Assembly (NCBI GenBank): GCA_021234155.1
Contig: JAJEKV010000033.1
Coordinates: 11,544,163-11,608,162, forward strand
Length of the DNA stretch: 64,000 nt
DNA from: Isoetes taiwanensis
Taxonomy: Eukaryota > Streptophyta > Lycopodiopsida > Isoetales > Isoetaceae
Direction of reading: 5' to 3'
Positions within the stretch are counted from its first letter, which is position 1; each line of letters starts with the position of its first letter. Both the position numbers and the translations under genes were made by a program. Under the pieces are notes generated by a model. That model saw nothing but the letters and a program-made list of their open reading frames with translations, did no database searches and had not been told where the DNA came from. Of the stretch, positions 1 through 11,938 are shown in pieces.

Positions 1-1239
1 TAGGTGCCAAAAGTACAATCAAGCAATTACCTCGAATGTGAAATATGGGTTGAGACTCTATTGAGTATGAACAATATAATCAATATGATTGTCTAAGATG
101 GGTTTCAATTAAATTTGATGAAATGCACCATTATTAAGTAATGCACATATGATCTCCAAATCACACATTTCTTTTGGATCTAAGCTTCTATCATGTTATG
201 AATTGCTCACTACAGTATTGCAATATTTGCAAGTCAACAAGATATCAAGAACATTGTCAAGAAACTATAAAGCACACATGTTGAACAAATTTAGAACGAC
301 GAGTATAATTTGAAGCATTAAAATGTCCTATGAAACAGCAAGTAGATTGATGAAGTAATAATTGCATAAATGGAATTAAAATGAGGCTAATGCTCATAAA
401 AAGTTCTCACAGTCGACTGTCATTTCTTTTGTTCATGAGGAGTCGCACGAACAGGTTGCTCCACATCTTTCAGAAGATTGCCTTATTTCCCCGTGACAAA
501 CATGCTGAGGGCAAGGCACTAGTCACTTTAGTTTCGCCCTCTTTCAAACACCAAAACTGGCACTTCTCCGTTTTTTACACTAAACGTCTGGTAGAGTAAA
601 GTGCATTCGAAAACAGTACAAGCATATTGGATTTGACATTGCTCCAAGCATTGTTCCTATTATTTCCACCTTTTCCAATAAAAGATGCATTAGTTTTCCA
701 CATGTCTTTCCAAGTGCATCGTAAATATCAAACGTCATATTTAAAACAAACTTAAATCTTTAAAAAAAAAAGTTGTCAAAAGAAATCATTTTTTCTTTTT
801 CTTTTGAACTGCAATTTTTAACATTCGTGGTGTAAAAACATGACACGAAAATTGTAAGAAAATAGTATCAATCGACGTTTCAGTTTTTTGGATTTGCAGA
901 TGGAGAGGATCTCTTCCTTTTATGTTTTGCTTTTGTCCGTCTAGAGATTTGAGGCACAGAAACTGAAATAGGGTGCAAGAACTTTGGAGCCTTAGATTTT
1001 TGAATTGTGACCATGTTTTTCATTCTGGAAGACTTCTTTTGGGAAGTCTTTTTACCCTCTTCTTTGGCAACTTCTCTCCAATTTCTCATTTCAAAAATGC
1101 TCAAGCTCAACTTAGGAACGGATTTACAAAATATGAATGATGGATTTCAAAGAGGATACAAAAATGAAACTAAACAAGTGGAGTTTTGGCTCTAAATCCG
1201 CATGCATCTTCATGTAATGGCGAGTGAGAAATGGCCCTT
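1..1239. other. Intergenic, no gene seen
   Basis: AT-rich sequence with only short ORFs and no recognisable domain, RNA gene or terminal repeat. I see nothing supportable here. Confidence 0.6.
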
Positions 1240-1535
1240 TGTTCCCTAGGGATGGACAAAATGTTCCTAGCATGACATAGGGAGTGCAAACTACCCTTTG
1301 CTCTGTAATTAAAAAAGATGACTCAAATAACGCATGTGCTTAGTGCTGGTAGCAACATTGTATTTGAACCTAAAGGCAAAAGTGTAAAACACTTGAACCT
1401 TGAGTAATGGCATCTCGAATAATGCATGTGCTTATGCTGGTAGCAACATTGCATTTGAACCTGAAGGCAAGAGTGTAAAACACCTGAGAGGACATCTGCC
1501 ACCATTCTTACATTGTGAAGAATGGTGGCAGATTT
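1240..1535 (-). pseudogene. Rearranged fragment of receptor-kinase 3' region
   Basis: Two blocks match the kinase gene at 3720-5488 and its downstream flank. Bases about 1240-1310 repeat 3547-3616 (both contain the words GGATGGACAAAATG and GTGCAAACTACCCTTTGCTC). Bases about 1478-1530 repeat 3848-3899, which encode the kinase segment HNIRMVADLALRCL on the minus strand. Between them a roughly 65-bp unit (GCATGTGCTTA..GCTGGTAGCAACATTG) is present twice, at about 1335-1393 and 1422-1480, and a diverged copy lies at 3662-3700. This looks like the remnant of a tandem duplicate of the receptor-kinase gene, reduced to its 3' end and internally duplicated. It cannot encode a kinase. Confidence 0.6.
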
Positions 1536-3546
1536 TCCATGAACGTATAGCGGAGCAAATGCTTTTGGAATTTTATCCCACGTGCAACAAGATTGTCTCC
1601 AGTATTATTCTCAAGAGTGGTGATATTGCAAACATTCCATATATCCGCAGTTAGTTTGCAAAGTCTCCTCCATGTATCTGCAGTAAAAAAGAATCAGAAT
1701 GCCAAATCTTAAGAATGCATATCCAAAAAGTATATCATGGAGTACTCATTGCTACTTGCTCCGGCTGAATTATCCAAGAAGATGCTAGTTCCAATTTGAC
1801 TTATAAGTGAGACCATCCTCTTTCAATAGAAATTCAAGATAGGCACCCTCGTAGAAAATGCGCAGGTGGTACAACCAAGCTTGGCACTCCCATGATATGC
1901 TCAGTCTTTAGTTACATAAACCAAACAAGTAGCTGCTCCCATTACAGAATAGTCCTTATAGCAACCTCATATTAAGAACAGAAACACACACGATATGTTG
2001 GCAACCAAAGCAAAAAAGGTTTATGCATATGATACGTCCACTTGAGCTTAAATTCTCCAAGTCTTCCGATAATCTATGTGGCCAAATCCTTTTTTGCTTC
2101 CAATGCTTGTCTAAAATATGGGACGCATGCGGAGGTTGAATTCACAAACAAAAAGGAATGAAATGGTGGGAAGAGTGGGATGCGTAAGTTGGATATGCAC
2201 TCATATTTCTTTTCTTTTGCTTTCCCTCCTTCCTCCCTCTTCTGCCCTATCAGCTTTCAATGGATAGATTGGTGGCATTGTGGTGACTTGGTGACTAGAT
2301 CTTTAAGCTTTTTGGTAGGGGGAGGTCTTACTTCCTCGGACCCTCTTGCCCACAGGAGGGGATCTATGGGACCATTGGGGTACGGTATGGTAAGGGAAAT
2401 GATTAGAATTACATCTGTCTAGCTCCTGAGAAGTTCTAATCCTGGTTGATGTAGTCCTAATAGTCCAGATCTAATACATGATGGTTTAATGTGAGTTGGA
2501 TGTAACCCTCTCCAGAGTGTTGGTCCCCTTCCCCTTCTTGTATTTCTCAGGTCCTAGTACTTTACCCTAGTATCAGTTGTGTCTATGTGACGTGAGAGTT
2601 TGGATTAGTCCCAATGTTGGTTTGATGTTTAGGATTGTTAGTGGGCTGATGTATATGCCTTGAGCTTCATGTTTTCGTTTCAGTAGGTCAGTCAGTCCTG
2701 TGGGTGGATGTTTTGAGTGTTTGAGGTCTTGAGTTCTGAGTAGAGCATAGAGTGTAAGTCAGACTTCTTAGGGCCAAGCTAGCTTTGCAAACATAAATAT
2801 TTTCTCCTTATTCCTTTCTCTTGCTATTGGTTAGAATCCTCTGCAAGATTAAAGCATACATATCAAACAAGATAATTAAAGATCCTTTAACATCTGAAGC
2901 TGAGTTGTGGCTGCCAAACCCTAGGTTAAAAACTCTTGATGTGTTTGTGCAGTTGCCCAAATACATGTACAAAAGATGTACATGCAAAAGATGTAGATAC
3001 AATCCAACCTAGAGAGCCTTTTCTTCGTCCAAATATCTTATTTATTTTTTCTCTCAAAGTCCGAGAACATTCCGACTTGCAACTTCATTTACTAAATCCT
3101 CTGTCCTATGCTCACCATTATGATCCGAATTCTTTTTAATGGAAACAACTGCCTTCCATGCAAACACTGTCTTCTATGATGTATTCTAGAAATGCAAACA
3201 CTATGCTATTTAAAAAACATCAGGAAAAGAGGCTATTGCTACCACCATTGATACTAATCCAGCAGCAAACCCTGCCCAGAGGTCATGCTGATCATATATG
3301 GGAAAGTTGAATTAATGGGAGATTTTTCAAACGGCATCAAGGCATAATACTAGCCTGAGACTGTCATAACGTTGACATACATTTTGAATTATTATACATG
3401 GAGCATGGCCATAACACATATCTAATTCTTTAAGGCAAACTTGCTTAATACCAGAATAGGCATGAACAATTTTTCAAATTGCATTTTTGGAAAGATTCTT
3501 TATACACATCTTCTTAGAAGAGCATATCTTCAGAGATTACTTTGTT
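1536..3546. other. Intergenic, no gene seen
   Basis: No ORF with recognisable similarity and no clear terminal repeats. The sequence is mixed AT-rich; 2200-2750 is T/G-rich without an obvious coding frame. Confidence 0.5.
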
Positions 3547-3700
3547 CTCTAGGGATGGACAAAATGCTCCTAGCATGACAAAGGTAGTGCAAACTACCCT
3601 TTGCTCTGCCGTTAAAGAAGAATACGTTTTTGGAAAAAACTTGAGTATGGCATCTCAATAATGTATGTGGTTATGCCGGTAGCAATATTATATTCAAACC
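3547..3700. repeat. Repeat shared with 1240-1480, downstream of kinase gene
   Basis: This is the second copy of the repeat described at 1240-1535. It lies just past the kinase stop codon, so it is probably the 3' UTR or flank of that gene and not a mobile repeat. Confidence 0.5.
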
Positions 3701-3719
3701 TGTCAGAGAATTGCTCATA

Positions 3720-5488
3720 TCAGGAATTGGGACTTTTTGTAGAGCCCGGTTGCATGTCTATGACAAAATTATTTTTTGCTGTCACGCATTGTTCCTTAAT
3801 CTTAAGAAGTTCTTCCAGCACTTGTTTCATTGTAGGTCTATCTTCTGTGGAAAGTGCAAGACACCTGAGAGCAAGATCTGCCACCATTCTTATATTGTGA
3901 AGAAGTGCTAGGTCCTTAATAGCTTCTAAGTTGGGATCCACTATTTTCTTCAGCAGACCTCTCTTGATATACGAAATTGAGTAAGCACTTAAACTAACAT
4001 CAGAACGACTGAGATCAATAGCCTTCTCACCTGTAATCATTTCTAGCAGAACCACTCCAAAGCTATAAACATCACTCTTATCAGTCACTTTATAAGTCTC
4101 ATAGTATTTAGGATCTATGTAGCCAGGAGTACCCCTTGCCAAAGTCGAAACATGCGTAGCATCAGCAGGAACAAGACGGGACATGCCAAAATCTGACACC
4201 TTAGCTCCCATTGCATTGTTCAACAGTATATTAGAAGACTTCACATCTCTGTGATAAATTGGAGGAGATGCTGCACAGTGCAGATATGCAAGAGCTTCAG
4301 CTGTTTCCACTGCAATTTGGACCCTTACTTTCCAGCTTAGACCTTGGCCCTTGAATCTTCCATGTAAATGATCATATAATGTTCCATTAGGAACATATTC
4401 ATATACCAGAAGCTGCTTGTCTTTTTCAACACAACAACCATGTAGTTTTACAAGATTTTTATGATTTACTTGTGAGAGTATTGTTACTTCATTTACAAAA
4501 CTCTCTGTGCTATTATCTCCAATGTCTTTAGACTTTTTTATGGCAACAACTGTTCCATTGTCAAGGATTCCTTTGTAAACAGTGCCAAATCCTCCAGAAC
4601 CCAATTTTAACTCTGGAGAAAAGCAATTGGTTATTGCTTCCACCAACTCTGTATAGCTAAACATCCTTGGAGCTTCTTTGCTATTCGGAAAAAACTTTTG
4701 CCAAATGATATTTAGCGGAAAGGTGGGGGGAATTTGGACAGGGTAAACTTGTTTCTCTGCTTGCTGTCCTTTTCTTTTGCAAAGACATAAATAGAGTATT
4801 CCTAATATGATCACTGCTGCTGCTCCAACAAAAACCCCTATTGCTGCTCCTCCAAGTGAAACCTCTGCTCAGAAGATACGATTAATGTAGTAAACATTTT
4901 AGGTATAGAAAAAAATAGTGACTGTTTGATAAAGATTTATGATCTTTTTTCTATAACATGCATGTTTTATGTCCTAAAGATACATATGCATTACTTACCC
5001 AAGAGAATAGCCATTTTCTCCTGTAATTTGTATGTGGTACATATTGGTTCTGTCAGTCCACATAACAATTAGATAATGGAATTTTATAACTAATTTGCAC
5101 CTAAGTATTCAAGCATACCTGTGGATTGTGTCCATTGAATCACTAGGGTATTGTCATTGCAAGAATACTCTGACGCATTAGCAGCAGGAATTTGTGCTAA
5201 AAAGTCTTTCCAGATTATGGTTTCATTCTCACAGTCACGGTCCGCCAATATAATCTGCTTGTTTTGGTAGTCTATGTGGGTTACGGGATGCTGATTCATC
5301 CACAAACTGTCGTTTTTGCAAATGAGAGGATACGCAGGTGCTCCATGGCAGCTAATGTTTGAATCTAAACTGAAAGGCTCGCAAACATAGAAAAAACCAC
5401 ATTGAAAGGAGGGGCAAGATGAAGCAAGAGACAGAATTGGGAAAATGAAAAAGGGCATCAAACACCACACCATAATTAGCGATACCAT
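3720..5488 (-). CDS. WAK/LRK10L-type receptor-like protein kinase, two exons
   Basis: Predicted plasma-membrane receptor kinase. Exon 1 (5488-5119) encodes a signal peptide (about residues 1-25) and a short cysteine-rich ectodomain of GUB_WAK_bind type (CPSFQCG, YPLIC, DYQNKQIILADRDC). A GT at 5118-5117 and an AG at 4866-4865 join the exons in phase, ending ..WTQST and resuming with E-VSLGG, giving about 504 residues. Exon 2 (4864-3720) starts with a membrane helix (GAAIGVFVGAAAVIILGILYL) and a KRK stop-transfer, then a complete kinase. It has the glycine loop GSGGFGTVYKG, VAIKK lysine, HRDVKSSNIL catalytic loop (an RD kinase), DFGMSRL and an activation segment GTPGYIDPKYY. No frame breaks are seen. 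The ectodomain is shorter than usual and lacks a clear WAK-associated C-terminal module. The ligand is unknown; pectin or cell-wall sensing is inferred from the family. Confidence 0.85.
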
Positions 5489-6120
5489 TACCTAATTTCT
5501 GACTGCAGAATATCATAGAATTTTCTTCTCGCAATCTGGTTCTTCAATCCAGAAGGATTTGGAAACTTCTCACGTCATAGCGATTTGTGGACGTGTTTCA
5601 TATAGATAAGTTAAGCCACTCCAGCAAGTTAACTTCCTTTCTTGAAGGCAGCAGAATATGACAAGCGAATAAATTGGTCAAAACCCATGTCCAAGAGCGA
5701 TTTGGTCTTCTTGTTGAATGGAAATGTTGAAAACTGCAACATGAGAAGTCACCAACTTGTCGTTTATAAATCTCCATCTTCGACGTGTCCTCTGCCCTCC
5801 CGCAGAGACAAACAAAAAATGCCTTTGCAGTAGACCTTTGCAAATATTCCAGCCATTCCATCTTCTATCCATGTTTGGGAGTGTATTATTGTTTAAGCAT
5901 GTATTATTGTTTTTGGGCCCTTGGATCGTGGCACATTTGGTAGCATATTCCCCCTCCACAGATCCTGTTCGTCCATCTAGGGTCTCTTTCTCGAGTCAAA
6001 CTGGCCCTTGTTGTCCCGATTTCCCGATTTTAAATGGGCACTATGAAACCATCAACCATTGGTTAAAATAGTATTCTGGCATTTGTATAGTATAGTGTCA
6101 CAGTAATACAGTCCAATACT
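5489..6120. other. Receptor-kinase upstream region
   Basis: This is the presumed promoter/5' UTR side of the minus-strand kinase gene. No convincing TATA box or other gene was identified. Confidence 0.4.
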
Positions 6121-6149
6121 TTATAACTCAAACACATGAACAGGATTCC

Positions 6150-6242
6150 ACGATGACATGAGCCTGGGGAATCGAACCCCAGTTCCAATCCAATGCTCAA
6201 TGCTTTCCTGAAGCTTAAGTACGGGCAGACCAAAGAACATAG
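6150..6242 (-). repeat. tRNA-like (SINE-type) Pol III box fragment
   Basis: On the minus strand 6182-6164 reads CTGGGGTTCGATTCCCCAG, a perfect T-arm with a canonical B box (GGTTCGATTCC). About 35-45 bases upstream is an A-box-like AAGCTTCAGG. No acceptor stem or cloverleaf can be completed, so a tRNA-derived SINE fragment is more likely than a tRNA gene. Confidence 0.35.
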
Positions 6243-7438
6243 AAAAAACACATAATATCTTACAGTAGGACCAAAGGGGTTTTCAAAATTTGTACTCCTT
6301 CACAATAGGGTAATTGAACTGTGGCATGGGGCTTGTTAAGAATGGTGGCTATGGATGGAGTCCAGTTTATCAGAGATTGTGCAAAGATAAAAAAAAAATG
6401 TTTCAAACAAAATAGGCCTACCAGTAAATACCTCCTTACAGATTTGTATTTGCACCAAACGCCAAGAACCAGAAGCAACAGTCTCCTGCATAAAAAATCA
6501 ATGGACTCAAATAATGATGGATTCTAAGATCCGAATGAGAATTCTAAGAACAGAAGAATAAGCAAGGGTGCTGTGCAGATCGTCGGACCATCTGCCATTG
6601 CTAGCCCCCCTCTAAAACCTTCAGACATCTCTTAGTTGCTAACACAGAAATTCGAAGGCAGTGCTGGCCAGAAAAAAAAAAGAAAAAAACAAATATGCTT
6701 GCAAAGATCCGTTCACCTCTTCTTCCTTCGGCCAGGCCCAAATAGCAGACAAAAGCAAGACAGAATATGGGCAGAATCGACATCTGCAGGCTTCGCGACA
6801 CCTATAGGGGCCGAAGTAGGCATCGGGGTTGCTGGGCGCCAGGTGAGCCGGCATCACGTGATGCCTTATCCACCCCTGAACCATTGTCTCAGCCAAAAAT
6901 ACCCTTTCTTCCCATAAACGTGATGCCACCATCAGCTTCATACGTATTTTTATACTAATACCCCTTAAAACCATTGAAAACCTTACGTTATAAACATACT
7001 TGATCGTGCAAACATTATTGCAAGAGCAGAATTGTAAGTTCCAATACCTAGTTATGTAGTTCATTTGCCTTGTTAATTCTTGACACTTGCCACTAGTTTT
7101 TCTTTAAAATCTAAGGGTGAGATTCCACTACGGGTGAGATCTATTAATTAGGTGGCACTAAAGTCACGCAAAATAATTAGGTTTTTTTAGGGGTATCATT
7201 CAACGGACAATGGCACTTCAATAATTTAATGCCACGTAGTTATTGCCACGTAATATTCTAAACGAAAACCTCAACGAAAACCTTCAAACGAAAGGGAAAA
7301 AGGATCCGATCAAAGAGAAGTGGTGGCAAATTGACAGACTTCTTTCTCCGATGCCTTCAGAATAGGCATGCAAGCTTGCTCTTTTTCTTGTTTTGATGAA
7401 TTCTCTCATATCTTATAGCTTAAATAGAACAATATGGA
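6243..7438. other. Intergenic, no gene seen
   Basis: Short overlapping ORFs on both strands without conserved domains. Nothing else is supportable. Confidence 0.5.
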
Positions 7439-7777
7439 ATGCCTGGGCCCTTACAAACTGGTGAAATGGTAGTGCTTGATCTGCACCAGGGAGATCTGCA
7501 AGAATCAAATTTGAAACTTGTAAACCAGCATATTAACAATGAGGAAACAAACGTGCAGCAAGATCAAAGGCAGACTAACAACATCCAGGTAGATGGATTA
7601 CATGTAGATGAGCAATTGCCTATGGACGGCCCTATGAAGGGCAGGCAAAGAAGAATTCTTCTAGCAATTATTATGTTCATGTGCGTTCATGCCTTTTCAT
7701 CACAATCATCCTCTTCAACTTCATATGAGATGTACTTTCAGTACCTAATGGGTTCTACATTTGGTTCGAGGGTTTGA
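7439..7777 (+). CDS. Unrecognised 112-residue ORF
   Basis: The ORF has a Gln/Asn/Asp-rich hydrophilic first half. A basic-then-hydrophobic segment follows (KGRQRRILLAIIMFMCVHAFSSQ) and then a serine run (SSQSSSSTS). The basic-hydrophobic pattern vaguely recalls the N-terminal part of plant Harbinger-type transposases, and a Harbinger pseudogene lies 6 kb downstream on the same strand, but there is no direct link. It may be a chance ORF or a first exon. Confidence 0.25.
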   Translation: MPGPLQTGEMVVLDLHQGDLQESNLKLVNQHINNEETNVQQDQRQTNNIQVDGLHVDEQLPMDGPMKGRQRRILLAIIMFMCVHAFSSQSSSSTSYEMYFQYLMGSTFGSRV

Positions 7778-10700
7778 TGGAAGAGCATTAAGTGCATCTC
7801 TCCATATTTGGTCATATCATAGACCGTCTACCTTCATGGAAAGCACCTTACTAAGCTCATACAATGACTAGAAACGTGTGCCCGACGATGTCGGGCATTG
7901 ATTGTGGATGCGTACAATGTATTTAAAGTAATAGATTCTTAGTATGTGCAAGGGAATATTATCAATAGAATTGTTTATGTGATTGGTAGCATGTGTAGAT
8001 GGAAGATGTTAATGGCATCGAGGCATGTGGATATTCATGTTCAAATGGGTGTAGTTACAGATGATGTTGCATGTAAGGTTCGTGGTGGAGATGTTTAGGC
8101 ATGTCTAGTGTGTTTGGTGGTCATGCATGAAATACAACCATTATGTAGCTAGCATTTTTAGTGCTTGTGGACTATTTCCACACACCGTATGCAAGCGATA
8201 TTTGTGGTTGCTAGTAAACGTGTTTAATTTGTAGGAAGTTAAATGAATATGTAAACAATATAGAACACCTACTTGGGTATAATTTGTAAAACAAACAATT
8301 AAAATAAATTTTTGTCATATGTACATCAAATAGCGTGGAGGTGGGAATGGGTAGATCAAATACTTGGGTACATTAAATGTGTGTATCCAACAATGTCGAG
8401 CATTAGTCGTGGATGTGTGGAATGGGTAGACATGATGAAATTTATCGGTCAAAAGCTGTAAATGTAAACGTATCAATAGGTGTAATGGGGGCCAGGTGTG
8501 AAGGGTTTAGGGATGGCGAGCATTAGTCATAACGGATGGAAACAGTAGGAATAATATAGTGTGTAATAGATAGATGTCATAGTTTAAGGTTTTCTTGGGA
8601 TTTTGAATATTTCGTATGTGTGGAAAGATGGAAAAAATGTGTGGGTATGTTCTTGTGTGTGAACTCTTAACAATCTAGTCTAGTGAATTCAAGAGGATAG
8701 TAATGAATCCAAGTGGATGCATATGAGAGCTAATGTGATTTATCGATGGCTCTTTTTTGTCATTGAAATGTGTTCTAGAATGATATTGAAGATAAAAGAA
8801 GAAAAATCATTATAAATGGTTTATAACATTAGGATTTATGATTTAGGCATTTGTGGGGGTGTATAGGATGCGAGTTCAAATCTAAGTCATGGCTTAGTTG
8901 TTGATGTCCTTATAGAATATAGTACTGAAGTTGAGTCGCCGCAAGCATTTCTTTTTGTAGCTGATAGCATAGGTGTTGCAAGCTACAAGAAAGATGTAAA
9001 GGGGCTACATCCTTGTTTCCCATGCTTTTGATCATAAAGAGCTTTCATAACCTTAAATTTTAAACATGCTAGGGCTTCTATCATGCCATATGTTAGCTGG
9101 CTATCAGTAGGATGTAGTGCGAGGTTGGTATATTGAGTAAAGTGGAACCTGTGTAGATCCTGAAAGAAACCATACCAGCTTAAGGTTCAGTCATGCAGAC
9201 TTTGCTGACATGCAGAAGTCATGACAATATATCTATGAACTTATTCTCCAAATACAAATATAATGCAAGCCAATTGACCACATTGGGAAGACAAAACGGC
9301 CTGGACAAACAGAGCTGGCAAAAGTACTTCAAAGCAGGATTTTTAATAGGGTGGTACTATTATTTTTTACTTGCTGCACCAAGCTAATTTTGCTTGGGAG
9401 ACTAACAAATAATGTCAGCATTTTATTTGGTGACAACACATCAAACAAATGTAACCAAACCAATTGGCACAAAGAAAGTTGATTGGCTTTCAATGACAAT
9501 TTACGGATCTAGATTATTTCAGACCTGCTACAGTTAGAAGAGAAATGCTTGATGATCAACAGCCATCACACGTACAGCCAAAGCTTTTCAATTTTGCCCA
9601 TAATCAAAGAACGAAAAATAGCCTACAATCTGCCCTCCATGTTTATTCGTTGTCTCAAAAAAGGGTAGAGTGTAGGCATGCTGTAACAATCAATCAAGTG
9701 CTTCTTGATGCAACCAGGCAAAATCAGTATATCAATTTAAAAAACAGATAACGTTGTTTGGTCAAAAGTTGTAAAGTTAAGCCTGCCTCATTTTTTGTGA
9801 TTCTTCAATTGATATTATAATACTAAATAGTAAAGCTAACCTTCACAATTCCACCCCTGATGTCATCCTCAAGTTCAAGAAATGAAGTCCTTGTCAAGCC
9901 ATCCACAAATCGCAAGTGTTCCTTTTTCATGCGAGCAGATCCATTTGGTCCATTGGTCCATTTTCCTTTAACAGTAGACTTCTAATGAGCATGTCCAGGG
10001 CAAGAATAGATTTATTGTGATAGCTAAGAAAGTGGTACAACAGTTGTAGGCATATCAGAATCTGACTTTGCAAAAAATGAACCTTCTTAGTTCAATGGGG
10101 CAACGCTTCCATTCAGCTCACTTGCTCTAAATAAAAGACTCAAAGCGTCAATCTCTCTGGAGTCAAAATCTACAAAAAACAACAACAGTATTAACAAAGC
10201 TAATACAATGAACATTTTTATCAACAATCAATAAAAAAAGTTTAACTTTGTGATGCAACGCTTATAATAGGTCTCTGATAGTAGTTTTTTAATCTTATTC
10301 AATGGCAATTCATACATAGTCAGAAAAGAGCATGTCCAGGGCATTGTCAACATGTTTTAGGGATACTGCAATGCATTTGTGCAGATGTGCTTACAGGACA
10401 ATGACGCTGGGATAATGCTTTTCCCTACCAGTGACAACCGATGATGATGCACATAGGAATGCCTGCATAAAAATGAAACAAAAAGTCAACCTCAGACCAT
10501 TGACAATCAGTGATGATGCACATGGAACGGCTGCATGAAAATGCAATTCAAATCTGCAAATGGACACCCAAGAATATTTACCTTGGATGTATAGATCCAC
10601 TGCATAGATTTTACAGAAAAATGTGGTTAAAGAGTAAATATACTTTGGGATTTGAACCCTTTAAATTTCCAACATAGAACATCTGGCCTCACGTTGCCAA

Positions 10701-11245
10701 TACTAAAGATACATAAAACAAATGATGACATACCCCATCTGAGATTGCATATAGAAAACGTGAATAGAAACAATACTAACCTGCACATATGCTTATCCTT
10801 GCTAGCGCATTAATTGAAAGGATAACATACTTCAATAATCAATCCCTAAGCCTTAGCCTGATAAATTGAATACCTTGCAAACTTAAAACCTTCGCCAGAA
10901 TGTGCATTTATTGTTTATGAGATGACCTTCTAGCATCTGTTTATGATTTTCTGTAAACAAAACCTGATGATGAAAGATACAGAGAAATAAGACGTCATAC
11001 AAAAGTTAAGAGCAAAAGGATCTACAGAAGAAAACCAGTGCTGCCGTGGAAAATTAGACATGCATTTGAGCGAAAATGTTGCCTCAAAATATTTGCAATT
11101 AAACATGTCTTTCTGCTATAAAAGTTTAAAAACAAAACAAAACAATGAGAAGCAAAGAGGCAAACATATTGCAAATCGTTAAACCCGATGGAGTTTCACC
11201 TGCTCTGCTCCAAATAATCATGACTGATTGATGGAGTCTCTCCAA
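7778..11245. other. Long non-coding stretch with diverged internal repeat
   Basis: No gene is supportable. A diverged unit recurs at about 7877-7920 and 8379-8426 (GATGTCGGGCATTGATTGTGGATGCG versus CAATGTCGAGCATTAGTCGTGGATGTG, quoted in part), with a weaker third copy near 8511. The first copy contains the palindrome CCCGACGATGTCGGG. Confidence 0.4.
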
Positions 11246-11379
11246 TCAAATACAAATCTTGAAAGTAATCTTGAAGCTTTCTGGAAAATGGCTACAGAGA
11301 ATGAACTCAAATTCAATTGGTAAAAAAAAAGGTTCCAAAAGTTTACAATATGAAATAGTTCCAGAAGTATATTTGCATG

Positions 11380-11870
11380 CAGCATGCAAGAACGGCCTGC
11401 AAAAATGCAATGGTCGGCCTATTATGTGGCTAAACTCTCTAGTTCTGTGACAAATCTTGAAGCAGGGCACGCTGTTATAATTCCTGCCACTTGTGCTTGC
11501 AATACAGGAAGGTACCAATACAATGTTACTTATGTTATACAAAAAGGGGACACTTTTTACTTAGTGTCTAACAACACCTTTGAAGGGTTGACCCACTATC
11601 TGGCAGTAGGAAGAGCTAATCCTCAGGCCGTGCCTACAAATTTGCGTCCTGGAAATAAGATGATCTTTCCAATCCGCTGCGCTGCCCTACTTCAAATCAG
11701 ACAAAAAATGGTACAAATTATCTTATGACAGATTAAAATGGAGTGGCTAGTATTGCTAAGGATTGGAATATTTCAGAGAGATCCATTAGATCTGCCAATA
11801 TGCCAACACCAGAAAATTCCTTGGTTTTGACAGCATACGTTATTAGAGATAGATTGATAGATCAGAGATA
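11380..11870 (+). pseudogene. LysM receptor-like (LYK4/5-type) ectodomain pseudogene
   Basis: The reading frame starting in the region of 11384 resembles the ectodomain of plant LysM receptor kinases, which bind chitin or lipochitooligosaccharides at the plasma membrane. It reads VAKLSSSVTNLEAGHAV, then PATCACNTG, then a LysM core (TYVIQKGDTFYLVSNNTFEG..LRPGNKMIFPIRCA). A one-base deletion near 11682 shifts the frame. The continuing family pattern is then read in the next frame (CPTSNQTKNGTNYLMTD), interrupted by TAA at about 11733. After that comes a second LysM-like stretch (GVASIAKDWNISERSIRSAN). No kinase domain follows, and the fragment ends in a 38-bp tandem repeat. It is a non-functional remnant. 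Confidence 0.7.
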
Positions 11871-11938
11871 GCATACGTTATTAGAGATAGATTGATAGAT
11901 CAGAGATAGCATACGTTATTAGAGATAGATTGATAGAT
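11832..11938. repeat. 38-bp tandem repeat, about 2.8 copies
   Basis: The unit starts GCATACGTTATTAGAGATAG and is followed by ATTGATAGATCAGAGATA. It is repeated nearly perfectly three times, directly at the end of the LysM pseudogene. Confidence 0.85.

Noticed and set aside
6150-6242. Functional tRNA gene
   Set aside because: The T-arm is perfect but no acceptor stem or complete cloverleaf can be formed.
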